DNA of 48,649 bases from Onishia taeanensis (GTDB lineage Bacteria; Pseudomonadota; Gammaproteobacteria; Pseudomonadales; Halomonadaceae): NCBI RefSeq assembly GCF_900100755.1, contig NZ_FNCI01000019.1, positions 1-48,649 of the forward strand. The letters run 5' to 3'. Below the pieces are notes generated by a model, which had not been told where the DNA came from, did no database searches, and was given only the letters and a program-made list of their open reading frames with translations. Of this stretch, positions 27,130-35,400 are shown one piece after another (position 1 is the stretch's first letter; the number at the start of each line of letters is the position of its first letter). The translations under genes and the position numbers were made by a program.

Positions 27130-27151
27130 GATCCGTCAATCTTGACGGATC
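27130..27151. terminator. Palindrome between convergent genes
   Basis: Perfect 10-base arms (27130-27139 and 27142-27151) are separated by two bases, between the DUF2789 and SRPBCC stops. No T-tract is seen on either strand, so termination is plausible but unproven. Confidence 0.45.
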
Positions 27152-27155
27152 AAGC

Positions 27156-27566
27156 TTACAGCCGCGCTTCGACGCGTTCGAGGATCTGTCGGCTGACCCT
27201 CCCCACCATCGGGCGGGCCGCCTTGTTGACGGCCCGCTCCACCAGGCGATTTTTGATCACGTAGTCGAGGGTCAGGGAAACAAGCGTCCCTTCAGGCACG
27301 GGCGTCAGGCGATAACAGCCCTGGTTCTTCACCCCGTCGATGGATTCCCAGGCCAAGCGCTCTGGCGCGCGAGATTCCGTAATCGCCACATCAAAGGTCC
27401 AGTCGACGCCCACCGCCCGGACATGCCAGCGGTAGCGATCATCCCCTAGCGGCTCGATGGACTCGATCAGATCGGAATACTCGGCGAAGTCTTCGACTCG
27501 TTTGAGTAACTCGAAGACCCGCTCCGGTGGCGCCGGCAATGTCGCGCTATGTTCGATAGTGGCCAT
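27156..27566 (-). CDS. SRPBCC-family protein
   Basis: A 136-residue protein of the START/polyketide-cyclase-like fold, which encloses a hydrophobic pocket; the ligand is unknown. The start MATIEHSATLPAPPERVF matches the usual opening of the family, and the end RQILERVEARL is the typical C-terminal helix. The frame is open 19 codons further upstream but that part overlaps a long hairpin and has no family resemblance. Close relatives are annotated as dehydrase or cyclase, or assist coenzyme Q biosynthesis; neither can be claimed here. Confidence 0.82.
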   Translation of the reverse strand: MATIEHSATLPAPPERVFELLKRVEDFAEYSDLIESIEPLGDDRYRWHVRAVGVDWTFDVAITESRAPERLAWESIDGVKNQGCYRLTPVPEGTLVSLTLDYVIKNRLVERAVNKAARPMVGRVSRQILERVEARL

Positions 27567-27580
27567 ATTCGGGTTCCAGT

Positions 27581-27644
27581 TGCTGGTCTTGATGAAGCGG
27601 GCTGATACCCCGAGGGTAACCACCCCGCTTCTTCAAGACCAGCA
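27581..27644 (-). repeat. Long inverted repeat before the SRPBCC gene
   Basis: Arms of 21 bases (27581-27601 and 27624-27644) match with one mismatch; the 22-base loop contains a further small inverted repeat (TACC with GGTA). The left arm ends 14 bases before the ATG, so the hairpin would sit right beside the ribosome-binding region of the minus-strand mRNA. Confidence 0.8.
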
Positions 27645-27771
27645 TCCTTACGCCACCCGACACCTTGCATGGTCAGCATCACCCTTCAGCCAACTCTCGC
27701 CCGGTCCTGCTCTTTTCTGGCCTGCGACGCCCCACAAGGTTCAGCCTGTACTTCATTGCGCCAGGAACACC

Positions 27772-29484
27772 TCACTCGCCCATATAGCGCGCCCGCTTCT
27801 TCGCCTTCACCTTGGCGACCTCGACCCGCACTAAGCCGTCCACACAGTAGCCGAAGTCGGCATCGACGCTGAAATCCAGGAACTGCACACCGCCGGGCGA
27901 GCACAGCTCGGTATAATGCTTGTAGAGCGCCGGCACCGTCACCCCGTGCATGCCGAGCTGCTGCTTGAGCACCTTGAAATCGGCAGCGCCATCCTGATGG
28001 CAAAACAGCGCCTCGGCTTCCTCGACCGTCGCCGCCGACACCCGAAACGGCGCGCGGGCCCGCACGCCTGACTCATCGACGCCGTAATAGTGCTGGTAGT
28101 AATACACCAGCAGCTCGAGGGCCGCTCGTGGAATGGCATTGGAGAGCGATACCGGGCCGACCATCCAGGCGATCGACGGATTGGCCTTCAAGTAGGCGCC
28201 GATGCCAAGCCAAAGCAGGTCGAGACTACGCCGCCCCCAATAGCGGGGCTGCACGAAACTGCGTCCCAGCTCGATACCCTCGCCGACGCTCTCGAGCCAC
28301 TGCGCCGAACACTCAAACAAGGACGCGGAATAAAGGCCATCTGCGCCATGGGTGCTCACTGCCTCACCGACCCTCGCCAGGCGGTAGGCACCGGCGATCT
28401 CCATGGCCTTGTCGTCCCATACCAGCAGGTGCTGATAGTGGCGATCATAGTCATCCAGGTCGCGGTGCTCACCGGTGCCCTCACCCACCCGCCTGAAGGT
28501 CAGCTCGCGCAGCCGCCCAAGCTCGCGCATCACCACCGAGTCGGCGCGATAGTCGTGGAGAAGAATCCGCATGCCTTCCTTGGTCGTGCCCAGGCACTGC
28601 GCCTGTTCGAGCTCGGCACGCAAGGCCTGGCGCGGCTCCGGGTGAGCGATCGGCCGTTCGGTGACAAAAAGCGAAGAACGGTTCTTGGCCAGCCGGTAAA
28701 CGTGCTTGCGCAGCAGTTTGAGCTTGGTGCGGTTAGGCAGCGTCGGCAAATCGAAGCGCGCCAGAGGGATCGGCTCCCCGATGCGGATCGGCAGGTCCAT
28801 GGCGTGCTTCTTGAACATCTCATTGACCAGCAGCAGCCCGCCCAGCGGGCGGTAGATCAACGAGAGCGAATAAAAGAGCGCCGAATTACGCCCGCCCACA
28901 TGCACCGGCAGAATCGGGGCATTGGTCTTGCGAGCCAGATGCAGAAAACCGCTCTGCCAGGGGCCATCCTTGATGCCTGAAGGCCCAGCCCGAGAGACCT
29001 CACCAGCGGGAAAGATGATGAGTGCTTGCTCGGCCATCAGCGCTTCGTTGCCGGCCCGCGCGCTCTTTCGGTACCCCTTGCCGGTCAAATTGTCGACCGG
29101 CAGCAGCAAGGGCCGCAGCGGCACGAACTCCCACAGCAGGTCATTGACCATCACCTTGACGTCGCGCCGCACCTCCCCCACCAGTTTGAGCAGCGCCAAG
29201 CCATCCAATGTCCCCAGCGGATGGTTGGCGACGATCACGACGCGCCCTTCGCTGGGGATGTTGCAGCGCTCCCTGGCCGACGTCATGTAGCTGAAGCGAA
29301 AATGCTCCAGTACATGATCAACGAATTCGAAAGGACCGGCGTCACGGTGCCGCGCCAGAAAGTCATTGACCTCATCCTCATGCATCAAGCGGCGCAACAG
29401 CCCCATGGCGGGCTGGCGGACCAGAGGTGCGCGACCATTGAGGGCGGGGTACTTGTCATCGATCAGGCGTTCGATATCGAGCAT
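27772..29484 (-). CDS. OlsF-like bifunctional acyltransferase (PlsC-type + GNAT-type)
   Basis: Probably makes acylated amino-acid lipids such as ornithine lipid. From the ATG at 29484 the product is 570 residues. The N-terminal half (about 70-290) is a lysophospholipid-acyltransferase-like domain with ANHPLGTLDG (His and Asp five residues apart) and IIFPAGEVSR. The C-terminal half (about 320-560) is an OlsB-type N-acyltransferase, with LRELTFRRVGEGTG, DLDDYDRHYQHLLVW and GAYRL. The same domain order is found in OlsF, reported from Serratia, where one protein does both acylations. The start is chosen for the GGAGGA site 6 bases before it. No other lipid gene is nearby. Confidence 0.78.
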   Translation of the reverse strand: MLDIERLIDDKYPALNGRAPLVRQPAMGLLRRLMHEDEVNDFLARHRDAGPFEFVDHVLEHFRFSYMTSARERCNIPSEGRVVIVANHPLGTLDGLALLKLVGEVRRDVKVMVNDLLWEFVPLRPLLLPVDNLTGKGYRKSARAGNEALMAEQALIIFPAGEVSRAGPSGIKDGPWQSGFLHLARKTNAPILPVHVGGRNSALFYSLSLIYRPLGGLLLVNEMFKKHAMDLPIRIGEPIPLARFDLPTLPNRTKLKLLRKHVYRLAKNRSSLFVTERPIAHPEPRQALRAELEQAQCLGTTKEGMRILLHDYRADSVVMRELGRLRELTFRRVGEGTGEHRDLDDYDRHYQHLLVWDDKAMEIAGAYRLARVGEAVSTHGADGLYSASLFECSAQWLESVGEGIELGRSFVQPRYWGRRSLDLLWLGIGAYLKANPSIAWMVGPVSLSNAIPRAALELLVYYYQHYYGVDESGVRARAPFRVSAATVEEAEALFCHQDGAADFKVLKQQLGMHGVTVPALYKHYTELCSPGGVQFLDFSVDADFGYCVDGLVRVEVAKVKAKKRARYMGE

Positions 29485-29532
29485 CAGGGTTCCTCCAGTG
29501 ATGTCGATATCCTGGGCAAATGCCATGACGAG

Positions 29533-29551
29533 GCCATGTCAGAGACATGGC
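29533..29551. promoter_or_regulatory. Palindrome between the OlsF-like gene and queC
   Basis: GCCATGTC and GACATGGC (29533-29540, 29544-29551) form a perfect 8-base palindrome with a 3-base centre, placed between two divergent genes. It could be an operator; no regulator is known for it. Confidence 0.35.
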
Positions 29552-29574
29552 GAAGGCATGACAGCCGCCGGCGC

Positions 29575-29603
29575 TGGTCAGCGGCAGCGCCAGTCTCTAA
29601 AAT
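29575..29603 (+). promoter_or_regulatory. Possible promoter of the que operon
   Basis: TGGTCA (29575-29580) and TAAAAT (29598-29603) are 17 bases apart, about 80 bases before queC. The leader does not resemble a preQ1 riboswitch that I can recognise. Confidence 0.5.
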
Positions 29604-29683
29604 GCTCGGCTCGTCCGGACCGGATCCCGGGCGTCCGCGCCGCCAGGCTGCGGCCTAAACAAATTCTCCGAAAGGACATCTCC

Positions 29684-30475
29684 ATGACCTCATCAACTCC
29701 CCGTGCCGTGGTGATCTACTCCGGCGGCATGGACTCCTACACGGTGCTGCACCGGGCCCGCCGCGAGGGCTATGAGCTCCACGCCCTGTCGTTCAACTAC
29801 GGGCAGCGTCACGCCCGTGAGCTAGACATCGCCAAGCAGGTCTGTGCCGAGCTCGGGATCGCCCATCAGATCGTCGATATCCGCGCCATTCATGGCCTGA
29901 TCGATAACTCGGCGCTGACCGACGCCTCCCAGGCACTGCCCAGCGGCGACTACGCTGCCGACAACCTGAGCGCCACCGTGGTGCCGAACCGCAACATGAT
30001 CCTGCTGTCGCTGGCCATCGCCCAGGCCGTGAATATCGGTGCCGACCGCGTTTTCTATGGTGCCCACGGCGGCGATCACGTGCTGTATCCGGATTGCCGG
30101 CCCGAATTCGTCGAGAAGATGAACGACGTCGCGGCCATCGCCAATTTCTCGCCGGTGACCATCGAGGCGCCCTATCTGCACAAGGGCAAGGACGAGATCC
30201 TGGCCGACGGCCTCGCCATGGGGCTGGACTACGCCAACACCTGGACCTGCTATCTGGGCGAAGCCCTGGCATGCGGCGAGTGCGGCAGCTGCCGCGAGCG
30301 CCTGGCCGCCTTTGCTCGGCATGGCTTGAGCGATCCGTTGGGCTACTCTTCACAGCGGCCCGAAGCCGCCGCATCACCCCAGCCCGGTACTGATGAAAAA
30401 ACTGCCGCATCACAGCGACCCGGCACTGACGCAGAAGCCATCGCTGACACGAACGAAGGTCGCCAGGATGTATAG
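29684..30475 (+). CDS. queC: 7-cyano-7-deazaguanine synthase
   Basis: Makes preQ0, precursor of the queuosine base of tRNA, from 7-carboxy-7-deazaguanine, ATP and ammonia. The start at 29684 (MTSSTPRAVV) has AAAGGA 7 bases upstream. The 263-residue product has the PP-loop SGGMDS and the zinc site ACGECGSC with a preceding cysteine in TWTCYLGE. The tail of about 40 residues beyond the usual family end is low-complexity and carries two 12-residue units (AASPQPGTDEKT, AASQRPGTDAEA) encoded by a 36-bp tandem duplication. Its last 8 bases overlap queE. Confidence 0.94.
   Translation: MTSSTPRAVVIYSGGMDSYTVLHRARREGYELHALSFNYGQRHARELDIAKQVCAELGIAHQIVDIRAIHGLIDNSALTDASQALPSGDYAADNLSATVVPNRNMILLSLAIAQAVNIGADRVFYGAHGGDHVLYPDCRPEFVEKMNDVAAIANFSPVTIEAPYLHKGKDEILADGLAMGLDYANTWTCYLGEALACGECGSCRERLAAFARHGLSDPLGYSSQRPEAAASPQPGTDEKTAASQRPGTDAEAIADTNEGRQDV
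30368..30439 (+). repeat. Two tandem 36-bp repeats in the end of queC
   Basis: Units 30368-30403 and 30404-30439 are imperfect copies in frame, giving the repeated tail of QueC. The second unit lies just before the queE start, so the duplication moved the queC stop relative to that start without breaking the overlap. Confidence 0.75.
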
Positions 30476-31109
30476 CGTCAAAGAGGCTTTCTATACCCTG
30501 CAGGGCGAAGGCGCCCGGGCCGGGCGCGCCAGCGTCTTCTGCCGCTTCAGCGGCTGCAATCTCTGGTCGGGGCGCGAGAAGGATCGCGCTACCAGCGCCT
30601 GCCGCTTCTGCGATACGGATTTCGTCGGCACCGACGGCCAGAACGGCGGTCGCTTCCACGACGCTGAAGCGCTCGCCGATCATCTCGCCGCGCTTTGGCC
30701 AGCGGTGCCGGGCGGCAAGCGCTATGTGGTCTTCACCGGTGGTGAACCGCTGCTCCAACTGGACGCGGCGCTGATCGAGGCGCTGCATGCCCGGGATTTC
30801 GAGATCGCCGTGGAGACCAACGGCACGCTCACGCCGCCGGCTGGCATCGACTGGCTGTGTGTCAGCCCCAAGGGCGACACCTCGCTTGCCATCACCGCTG
30901 GCGACGAGCTCAAGCTGGTCTATCCGCAACAGGACGCCCTGCCCGAGCGCTTCGCCGGGCTCGATTTTTGCCACTTCTATCTGCAGCCCATGGACCTCGG
31001 CCCGCTGGGCGGAGACGGCAATACCATGGGCGATGTCGTGGACTACTGCCTGAACGCACCTCAATGGCAGATGTCGCTGCAGACTCACAAGATCGCGGGG
31101 ATCGACTGA
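30468..31109 (+). CDS. queE: 7-carboxy-7-deazaguanine synthase
   Basis: A radical-SAM enzyme that contracts 6-carboxytetrahydropterin to 7-carboxy-7-deazaguanine, the step before QueC. The ATG at 30468 lies inside the end of queC; MYSVKEAFYTLQGEG is the standard family N-terminus. The 213-residue product carries the variant cluster motif C-x14-C-x2-C (GCNLWSG to ACRFC) in place of the usual CX3CX2C, the form known in gammaproteobacterial and Burkholderia QueE, and FTGGEPLLQ for SAM binding. It overlaps the next gene by one base. Confidence 0.95.
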   Translation: MYSVKEAFYTLQGEGARAGRASVFCRFSGCNLWSGREKDRATSACRFCDTDFVGTDGQNGGRFHDAEALADHLAALWPAVPGGKRYVVFTGGEPLLQLDAALIEALHARDFEIAVETNGTLTPPAGIDWLCVSPKGDTSLAITAGDELKLVYPQQDALPERFAGLDFCHFYLQPMDLGPLGGDGNTMGDVVDYCLNAPQWQMSLQTHKIAGID

Positions 31110-31954
31110 TGACCCTCTTCGTCAATGGCCTAACCCACCTCGACGCCTCGCTGTGGTGTTCAACCCGTGGCCTGATCGGCGTCAGCTGGCAGGTGAATGC
31201 CGAACTCGACGGCGAACTCGGCGAGGACGGCATGCTGTTTGATTTTGGTCAGGTGAAACCCTGGATAAAGTCACGACTGGACGACAGTGCCGACCACACC
31301 CTGATCGTGCCCACCGAAGCGCCGGGCGTGACGGTCAGCGAATGTTCGGAAGGCCTCGTCATCCGCACCACCACGCCCTACGCCATGGAGGTGCGCGGCC
31401 CGCACCAGGCCTTCACCCTGGTACCCTGGACGCAAATCACACCGACAGCGCTTGCCGAGCACTTCAGCGAGCAAATGCTGCAAGACCCGCCGCCGCGGGT
31501 CAGTGCGATTCGCCTCAGCTTCGAGGACGAGGTCCTGTCAGGAGCCGCCTACACCTACAGCCACGGCCTGCGCCGTCACTCAGGAAACTGCCAGCGCATC
31601 GCTCACGGGCATCGTTCACCGCTGCATATCTGGCAGGCAGGCAAGCGCGCACCGGCGCTGGAAGCCGACTGGGCCGAGCGGCTGGCCGACCGCTATCTGG
31701 TCGATGCCAGCGATATCCTCGACGACCCAGAGGCCGCCGCCAAAGGCGAGCTGACGACCCGCTACCGTGCCCCACAAGGCGAGTTTTTCCTGCGCCTGCC
31801 TAGGGAGCGCTGCGTGACTCTGCCGACGGCCACCACCATCGAGCAGATCGCCGCCTGGCTTGCCAAAAAGGTCGCGGGGGAAACCGGCGAAGCCACTCGA
31901 GTCCAGGCCTTCGAGGGCATCGGCAAGGGGGCCATTGCGGAGCGAATGCCATGA
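31109..31954 (+). CDS. queD: Double-domain QueD-like 6-carboxytetrahydropterin synthase
   Basis: Placed with queC and queE, it should convert dihydroneopterin triphosphate to 6-carboxytetrahydropterin. At 281 residues it is more than twice the size of E. coli QueD (121). Residues of about 1-155 resemble one QueD unit, with the DFGQVK and ADH motifs but without the HGH zinc pair (LIGVSW instead). Residues of about 150-265 resemble a second unit with a His (YSHGL), a Cys (GNCQR) and HGH, plus PTATTIEQIAAWL, but lack the DF..K and DH motifs. Because QueD/PTPS sites form between subunits, the two halves could build one composite site. The ATG overlaps the queE stop (TGATG). Confidence 0.75.
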   Translation: MTLFVNGLTHLDASLWCSTRGLIGVSWQVNAELDGELGEDGMLFDFGQVKPWIKSRLDDSADHTLIVPTEAPGVTVSECSEGLVIRTTTPYAMEVRGPHQAFTLVPWTQITPTALAEHFSEQMLQDPPPRVSAIRLSFEDEVLSGAAYTYSHGLRRHSGNCQRIAHGHRSPLHIWQAGKRAPALEADWAERLADRYLVDASDILDDPEAAAKGELTTRYRAPQGEFFLRLPRERCVTLPTATTIEQIAAWLAKKVAGETGEATRVQAFEGIGKGAIAERMP

Positions 31955-32256
31955 GTCGACTGATTGCCAACAGCCAGGCCGCGGCGCCCGACTCCGCTCA
32001 GGCCACCGGCGGCTGCCGCCCGGGGTGCGGTGCCTGCTGTATCGCACCGTCGATCAGCTCAGCGATTCCCGGCATGCCCGAGGGCAAGCCGGCCGGCGTG
32101 CGCTGCGTGCAGCTCGACGATGACAACCTTTGCCGGCTATTTGGCGACCCGCGTCGTCCTGCCGTCTGCGCACGCTTTGACTTCGACCCGGAGCTTTGCG
32201 GCAGCGAGCGTGACGAGGCCCTGTCGCGTATCGCCGCCTGGGAAGCCATGACCTGA
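31951..32256 (+). CDS. YkgJ-family cysteine cluster protein
   Basis: A 101-residue protein with GCRPGCGACCIAPSI near residue 22, then a Cys in VRCVQL, CRLFG, CARFDF and a last Cys in ELCGS. This is the cysteine pattern of the YkgJ/UPF0153 (CxxCxxCC) family, thought to bind zinc or an iron-sulfur cluster; the function is not known. Its ATG overlaps the stop of the QueD-like gene by 4 bases, so it is translated with the que operon, but a role in queuosine synthesis is only an inference from position. Confidence 0.85.
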   Translation: MSRLIANSQAAAPDSAQATGGCRPGCGACCIAPSISSAIPGMPEGKPAGVRCVQLDDDNLCRLFGDPRRPAVCARFDFDPELCGSERDEALSRIAAWEAMT

Positions 32257-32319
32257 GGCACCGGCGCTGCAGCCCGCACAATGTTCTTCTTCAACCCGCC
32301 GCGCTTCGACCAAACACAA

Positions 32320-32350
32320 AACGGCCCATCCGCCAGGCGGATGGGCCGTT
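32320..32350. terminator. Bidirectional terminator after the que operon
   Basis: Perfect 15-base arms (32320-32334 and 32336-32350) surround one base, between the YkgJ-type gene and the convergent regulator gene. An A-rich run precedes the stem on the plus strand, so T-rich sequence follows it on the minus strand. Confidence 0.8.
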
Positions 32351-32412
32351 GTTCGTCATACGCACGATTTTCTAGCCGTGCTCAACCTTTGCCTCTTAGG
32401 TTTCAGGCGCCA

Positions 32413-35400
32413 CTAGCTTTCCGCCCGCGCCGGTGCTTCCAGCCGATGATCGAGCAGCGTCCGCCAACGCATGAGCACCGGGGCATCGCTGACGCTCAGG
32501 CTAGCCAACAGCTTGCGGAACTCATCGCGCACCGTCGCATCCTGCGGATCTACCAGCGTTAGCCAAAGCTCCTGGGCGTTGAGTTGATGATGCAGGTTGT
32601 CATGCTCACGGGCCTGCTTCAACGCCTGCTCGGCCAGGCGGCGCACTTCCTCCACCGGGTGACCAAGACGGTGGCGCACACGCGCCAGCTGAATGGACAG
32701 CTCCGGCATGTAGAGCGAACTACGCTCTTGGGCCACCAGCAGACACTGATCGAGGTAGTCTTCGGCGCGCTCGAACTCTTCACACACCACCAGCGCATCG
32801 ACCCACCACAGCATCGGCGTCTGGAAACGGTGACGGCCCGAAATGGCATCGAACTCCTCCATGCAGGCCTCGATCACCTTGAGCCCCTCACGATCGCCGG
32901 CCAGCGCCTTTTCCCAGCCCAAGAGACTCTGGGACGACAACTGCCACAGGTGCAGGTCCGGCGTGCCGGTAAGCTCGAAGGCACGCTGCGCGCGGCGACC
33001 GACCAGATGCACATGCCCCAACTGACGATAGACGGCAGCGGCATACATCAAGGCCATGGCAAGTGAGCCTGGGTGATTGAGGCTTTCGGCGAGGCGAATG
33101 GACGCCTCTGCCTGCACCTCCGCCCGGCGATAGTCGCCACGCAGGCACAGCGCCCAGCCCTGATAGCAGGCAGCGGCCACCTGAGGATGATCAGAGAACG
33201 GCAGCCACTCGATCATCATCGGCTGATGCAGGGGATCGACCTCTTCCAGATGAGCGTAGGCCTGGCGAATGCTGCCGGCCCAGTATTCGCAACTAGCGCG
33301 GGCATAGTCGGCAAGGCGCAGATAGCGTGGGTCCTCGAGACGGGCGGCAAGCCCCGCCAACTGAGAGGCCAGCGAAAAGGCATCGGCATGCGCATGCCGC
33401 TGACTGCAGCCGACCCACAGGCCCCATTTGACCAGGAAGCGCTGCTCGAGATCGCTCTCGTCGTCGGCCTCGTCTTGCTGGGTGGCCAACAGGTCTCGCG
33501 CACGCACGAAGCTTTCGTGTGCCGTGGGCGAGGCATGCCCCTCCATGGCGAAGGCCGCCTGGCCACGCACCGTCAGCAGGCTTATCTCACGCTCGACGCT
33601 ATCTTCGACCTGGCGCAGGCTGGCCAAGCCCTCATCGGCCATCTTCAGGGCTGTGCGGTTGGCACTGACCTTGAGTGCCTCGCGGGCCGCCAGCTCAAAG
33701 TAGCGGGCACCGCGTGCGTAGTGACCGCTGCGTCGCAGGTGAGTGGCAAAGTCGCCCGGATGGCGGCTGATCCAGATCGGGAAGCGCTCTTCGATCAGGC
33801 TGACCACTTGGCGGTGAATGGATACCCTGACGTCACGCGGGCAAGAAAGATACGCCGCCTCCTGCAGGAGCTGGTGGCTGAACTGGTATTCGCACTCGGG
33901 TGAAGACGTGCAGGGTTCGATGACCTCGAGGCGCAGCATCTGCTCCAGCGCCTGCTTGAGGCGCCCGGCTTCCCAGCCGCTGCACTCGGCAAGAAAGTCG
34001 ACGCGGAACTGACGCCCCAGCACAGCGGCAATCTGCGCCACCTCCCGGTCGGCATCCAACTGGTCGATCCGGCTTGCCAAAAGCCCCAGCAAGCCTTGCG
34101 GCAGTTCATCGATCTGCACGCTACGCCCTTCTCGACGCTCCATGTCCAGGCGACGGCAGATCTCCTGCAAATACAGCGGCACCCCATCGCAGCGCTCGAT
34201 CAACTGGCTGCGCAGGCGCGGACTGAGATGCAAGTGATAGCGTCGCGCCAGCTGCGAAAGCAGGTTGGAAGACTGCTGGCTGTCCAGGCGACCCAGCGTG
34301 ATCTGCTGGTCCCAGTGCAGCTTGGAGGGCAACGACTCGCGACCGTGGTGGCTCGCCACCAGCAGCAGCGGACAATTGAACGGCAAGCGCGTTTGCAGAG
34401 CGGCCAGCACCTTGTAGGACGGCTCATCGAGCCACTGCAGATCATCGAGCATCAAGACCAGCGGACCGTCCTGAGTCAGCGCCTCGATCAGTTGCTGCAG
34501 CAGCCGAGCCACCAACTCGACCGCCTCGCCGCTCTGAATCAGTACGGCCTCGTCGCTTTGGCAGATACCCAGCGCCTCGGCCAATAGCCGACGCTGATTG
34601 TCATCGAGCTCCAACGCCGGATACGCTTCCAGCAGCTTGTCCAGCTGCGCTTCGCTGGGCTCTTCTTTGAGGTGCCAGCGCAGCAGGGTCCGCGCCACGC
34701 TGTAGGGCGTCTGCGCCGCCATGCGTGTCGCAGGCTGCCAGCAGATAGCCGCTTCGCGGCTCTGTTCGAGCTGACGAAATGCCACCATCAGCGCCGACTT
34801 ACCCATGCCCGAGGGGCCGCGTACCAGCACGCTCTGGCGCAGACCGATGCCAGCACGAGCGAGGGCGTCGCGCAGCTTGCGCAGATCGGACTCGCGCCCC
34901 ACCAGGCTTGGCGGCATCGCCTCGCGGCCGCCCTCGTTGACGCCAAGGACCAGCGCCCGCAGCTGGACCTTGCCGTCGCAGGCCACCAGCCGTGAGGCCA
35001 AACGCGGCTGAAGGTCCAGCGCCGGCGGCATGTGTTGGCTGGATTCGTGAGAGATCACCAGCTCACTGCCATCGGCCGCCCCCATTAATTCCAGAGAGCG
35101 CTGCGTTACCTGACCCAGCGGGTCCACTAGCTGGCGTTCCTGCACATAGACCACGCGACCGCTGTTGAGCCCGGCAGACAGGGTGAATTGCGGCATTTCA
35201 CCTTCACCGGACCAGCGCCGCTGGCTTTCTTCAGGCAGCGCGGTCCGGCAATGCTCGTAGAGCGCGACCAGTTCGGCCAACTGATGGGCCGGGCCATGGG
35301 TGCCAAAGCAGGCAAGGCCCAATCCACCGGTGGCGCCGGTCAGCCAGAAACCGCCCAGATGATGACACTGCTCTTCCAGCCAGCGCAGCAGCTCGATCTG

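Noticed and set aside
29485-29683. preQ1 riboswitch before queC
   Set aside because: The leader lacks the short H-type pseudoknot pattern and A-rich tail of preQ1-I, and I could not fit the other classes.
30393-30467. Upstream extension of queE by 25 codons
   Set aside because: The extension lies inside queC in another frame; the family's N-terminus begins at MYSVKEAFY.
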